Of a DNA stretch of 6,125 bases, positions 5,591 to 6,125 are shown piece after piece. A program made the position numbers and the translations under genes. The stretch spans positions 1-6,125 of the forward strand of contig JBAYOW010000076.1 in the NCBI GenBank assembly GCA_041678005.1, given 5' to 3'. Within the stretch, counting starts at the first letter, position 1; each line of letters opens with the position of its first letter. Origin of the DNA: Sulfurivermis sp041678005 (GTDB lineage: Bacteria; Pseudomonadota; Gammaproteobacteria; Thiohalomonadales; Thiohalomonadaceae). The notes under the pieces were generated by a model that made no database searches, was not told where the DNA came from, and saw only the letters and a list, made by a program, of their open reading frames with translations.

Positions 5591-6125
5591 CTATTGATGA
5601 AGACCATGATTTGTTATGGATGTCTGTTTTTTCTCCAGGCACTGTGCGAGTGTGGCAAATTCTGTCAGATCAAGTGTTTCGGCGCGACGTTGCGGATCTA
5701 TGCCAGAGGCCTCGATTTCGGTTGTATCGAGCAATGTTTTCAGGGTGTTGCGCAAGGTCTTGCGCCGCTGGCTGAAGGCCTGGGCCACCAGCCTCGCCAG
5801 AACTTCCGGGTCTGCATCAACTGGTGGGCTGGTGTGAGGGAGCAATCTCACGATGGCAGAGTCTACCTTGGGTGCAGGTGTGAAGGCACCTGGCGGTACG
5901 TTGAACAGTTTTTCCACCTGGCAGTGGTATTGCACCATTACACTGAGGCGACCGTAGTCGCGTGTATCTGCTTTGGCAGCCAGGCGATCGACGACTTCTT
6001 TTTGCAGCATGAAGTGCATGTCATCGATACAATTGGCCTGTTCGAGCAGGTGAAAGATCAGCGGCGTGGATATGTTATAGGGCAGATTGCCGACCAGCCG
6101 TAGCTTGCTATCACCTGCCAGGGCG
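5591..6125 (-). CDS. rsmA: 16S rRNA (adenine1518-N6/adenine1519-N6)-dimethyltransferase, 3' part
   Basis: RsmA (KsgA) uses S-adenosylmethionine to dimethylate two adjacent adenosines near the 3' end of 16S rRNA during late 30S assembly. The reading frame is open from the window edge to the TAG at 5591, giving 178 residues, about the C-terminal two-thirds of a 273-residue family member. The N-terminal SAM-binding glycine motif lies outside. Visible are VGNLPYNISTPLIFHLL, holding the catalytic NLPY motif of adenine methyltransferases, then DMHFMLQKEVVDRL, YGRLSVMVQY, PPGAFTPAPKVDSAIVRL and SQRRKTLRNTL, all close to E. coli RsmA. The C-terminal tail (EKKQTSITNHGLHQ) is not conserved. apaG and apaH normally follow this gene; here they come about 2.6 kb later, after comFB, pgl and glk. 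Confidence 0.97.
   Translation of the reverse strand, partial: ALAGDSKLRLVGNLPYNISTPLIFHLLEQANCIDDMHFMLQKEVVDRLAAKADTRDYGRLSVMVQYHCQVEKLFNVPPGAFTPAPKVDSAIVRLLPHTSPPVDADPEVLARLVAQAFSQRRKTLRNTLKTLLDTTEIEASGIDPQRRAETLDLTEFATLAQCLEKKQTSITNHGLHQ

Noticed and set aside
5378..6103. 241-aa plus-strand open frame
   Set aside because: It lies mostly antisense to the well-supported rsmA gene and shows no family features.

Overview
The window looks like chromosomal DNA of a gammaproteobacterium of moderate G+C content. The evidence is the rsmA/apaG/apaH housekeeping cluster, an E. coli-type glucokinase, a DevB-type 6-phosphogluconolactonase, and an outer-membrane beta-barrel protein with a signal peptide and a C-terminal phenylalanine. 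I cannot name the genus. Every gene I can support lies on the minus strand, so transcription runs from high to low coordinates.

In transcription order, 6125-5591 is the 3' part of rsmA (16S rRNA dimethyladenosine transferase), cut by the window edge. A 298-bp gap (5590-5293) follows, with a GTAG-headed REP-type palindrome and a second small hairpin. Next come a small ComFB-family protein (5292-5017), pgl (4833-4096) with a candidate terminator, and then a tight glk-apaG-apaH group (3936-1704) whose members are 26 and 17 nt apart. rsmA, apaG and apaH are usually neighbours in this class. Here comFB, pgl and glk lie between them, so housekeeping functions (rRNA methylation, Ap4A hydrolysis) are interleaved with glucose phosphorylation and the oxidative branch of sugar catabolism.

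After a 115-bp intergenic region comes what looks like a zinc-handling group. It starts with a 93-aa exported His/Cys protein resembling the zinc chaperones linked to zinc uptake systems (1588-1307). Next is a roughly 398-residue outer-membrane barrel protein (1232-37), split by an apparent one-base deletion near 870. Last is the start of a further gene (18-1) running off the window.

The most interesting points are the metal-linked outer-membrane protein and its frameshift, the ComFB protein lacking the Bacillus-type cysteines inside a sugar/housekeeping cluster, the REP element, and short ACACTGT-type sites upstream of both pgl and glk. I saw no tRNA, rRNA, CRISPR, insertion sequence or phage gene. 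I did not find a convincing wholly new multi-gene system.
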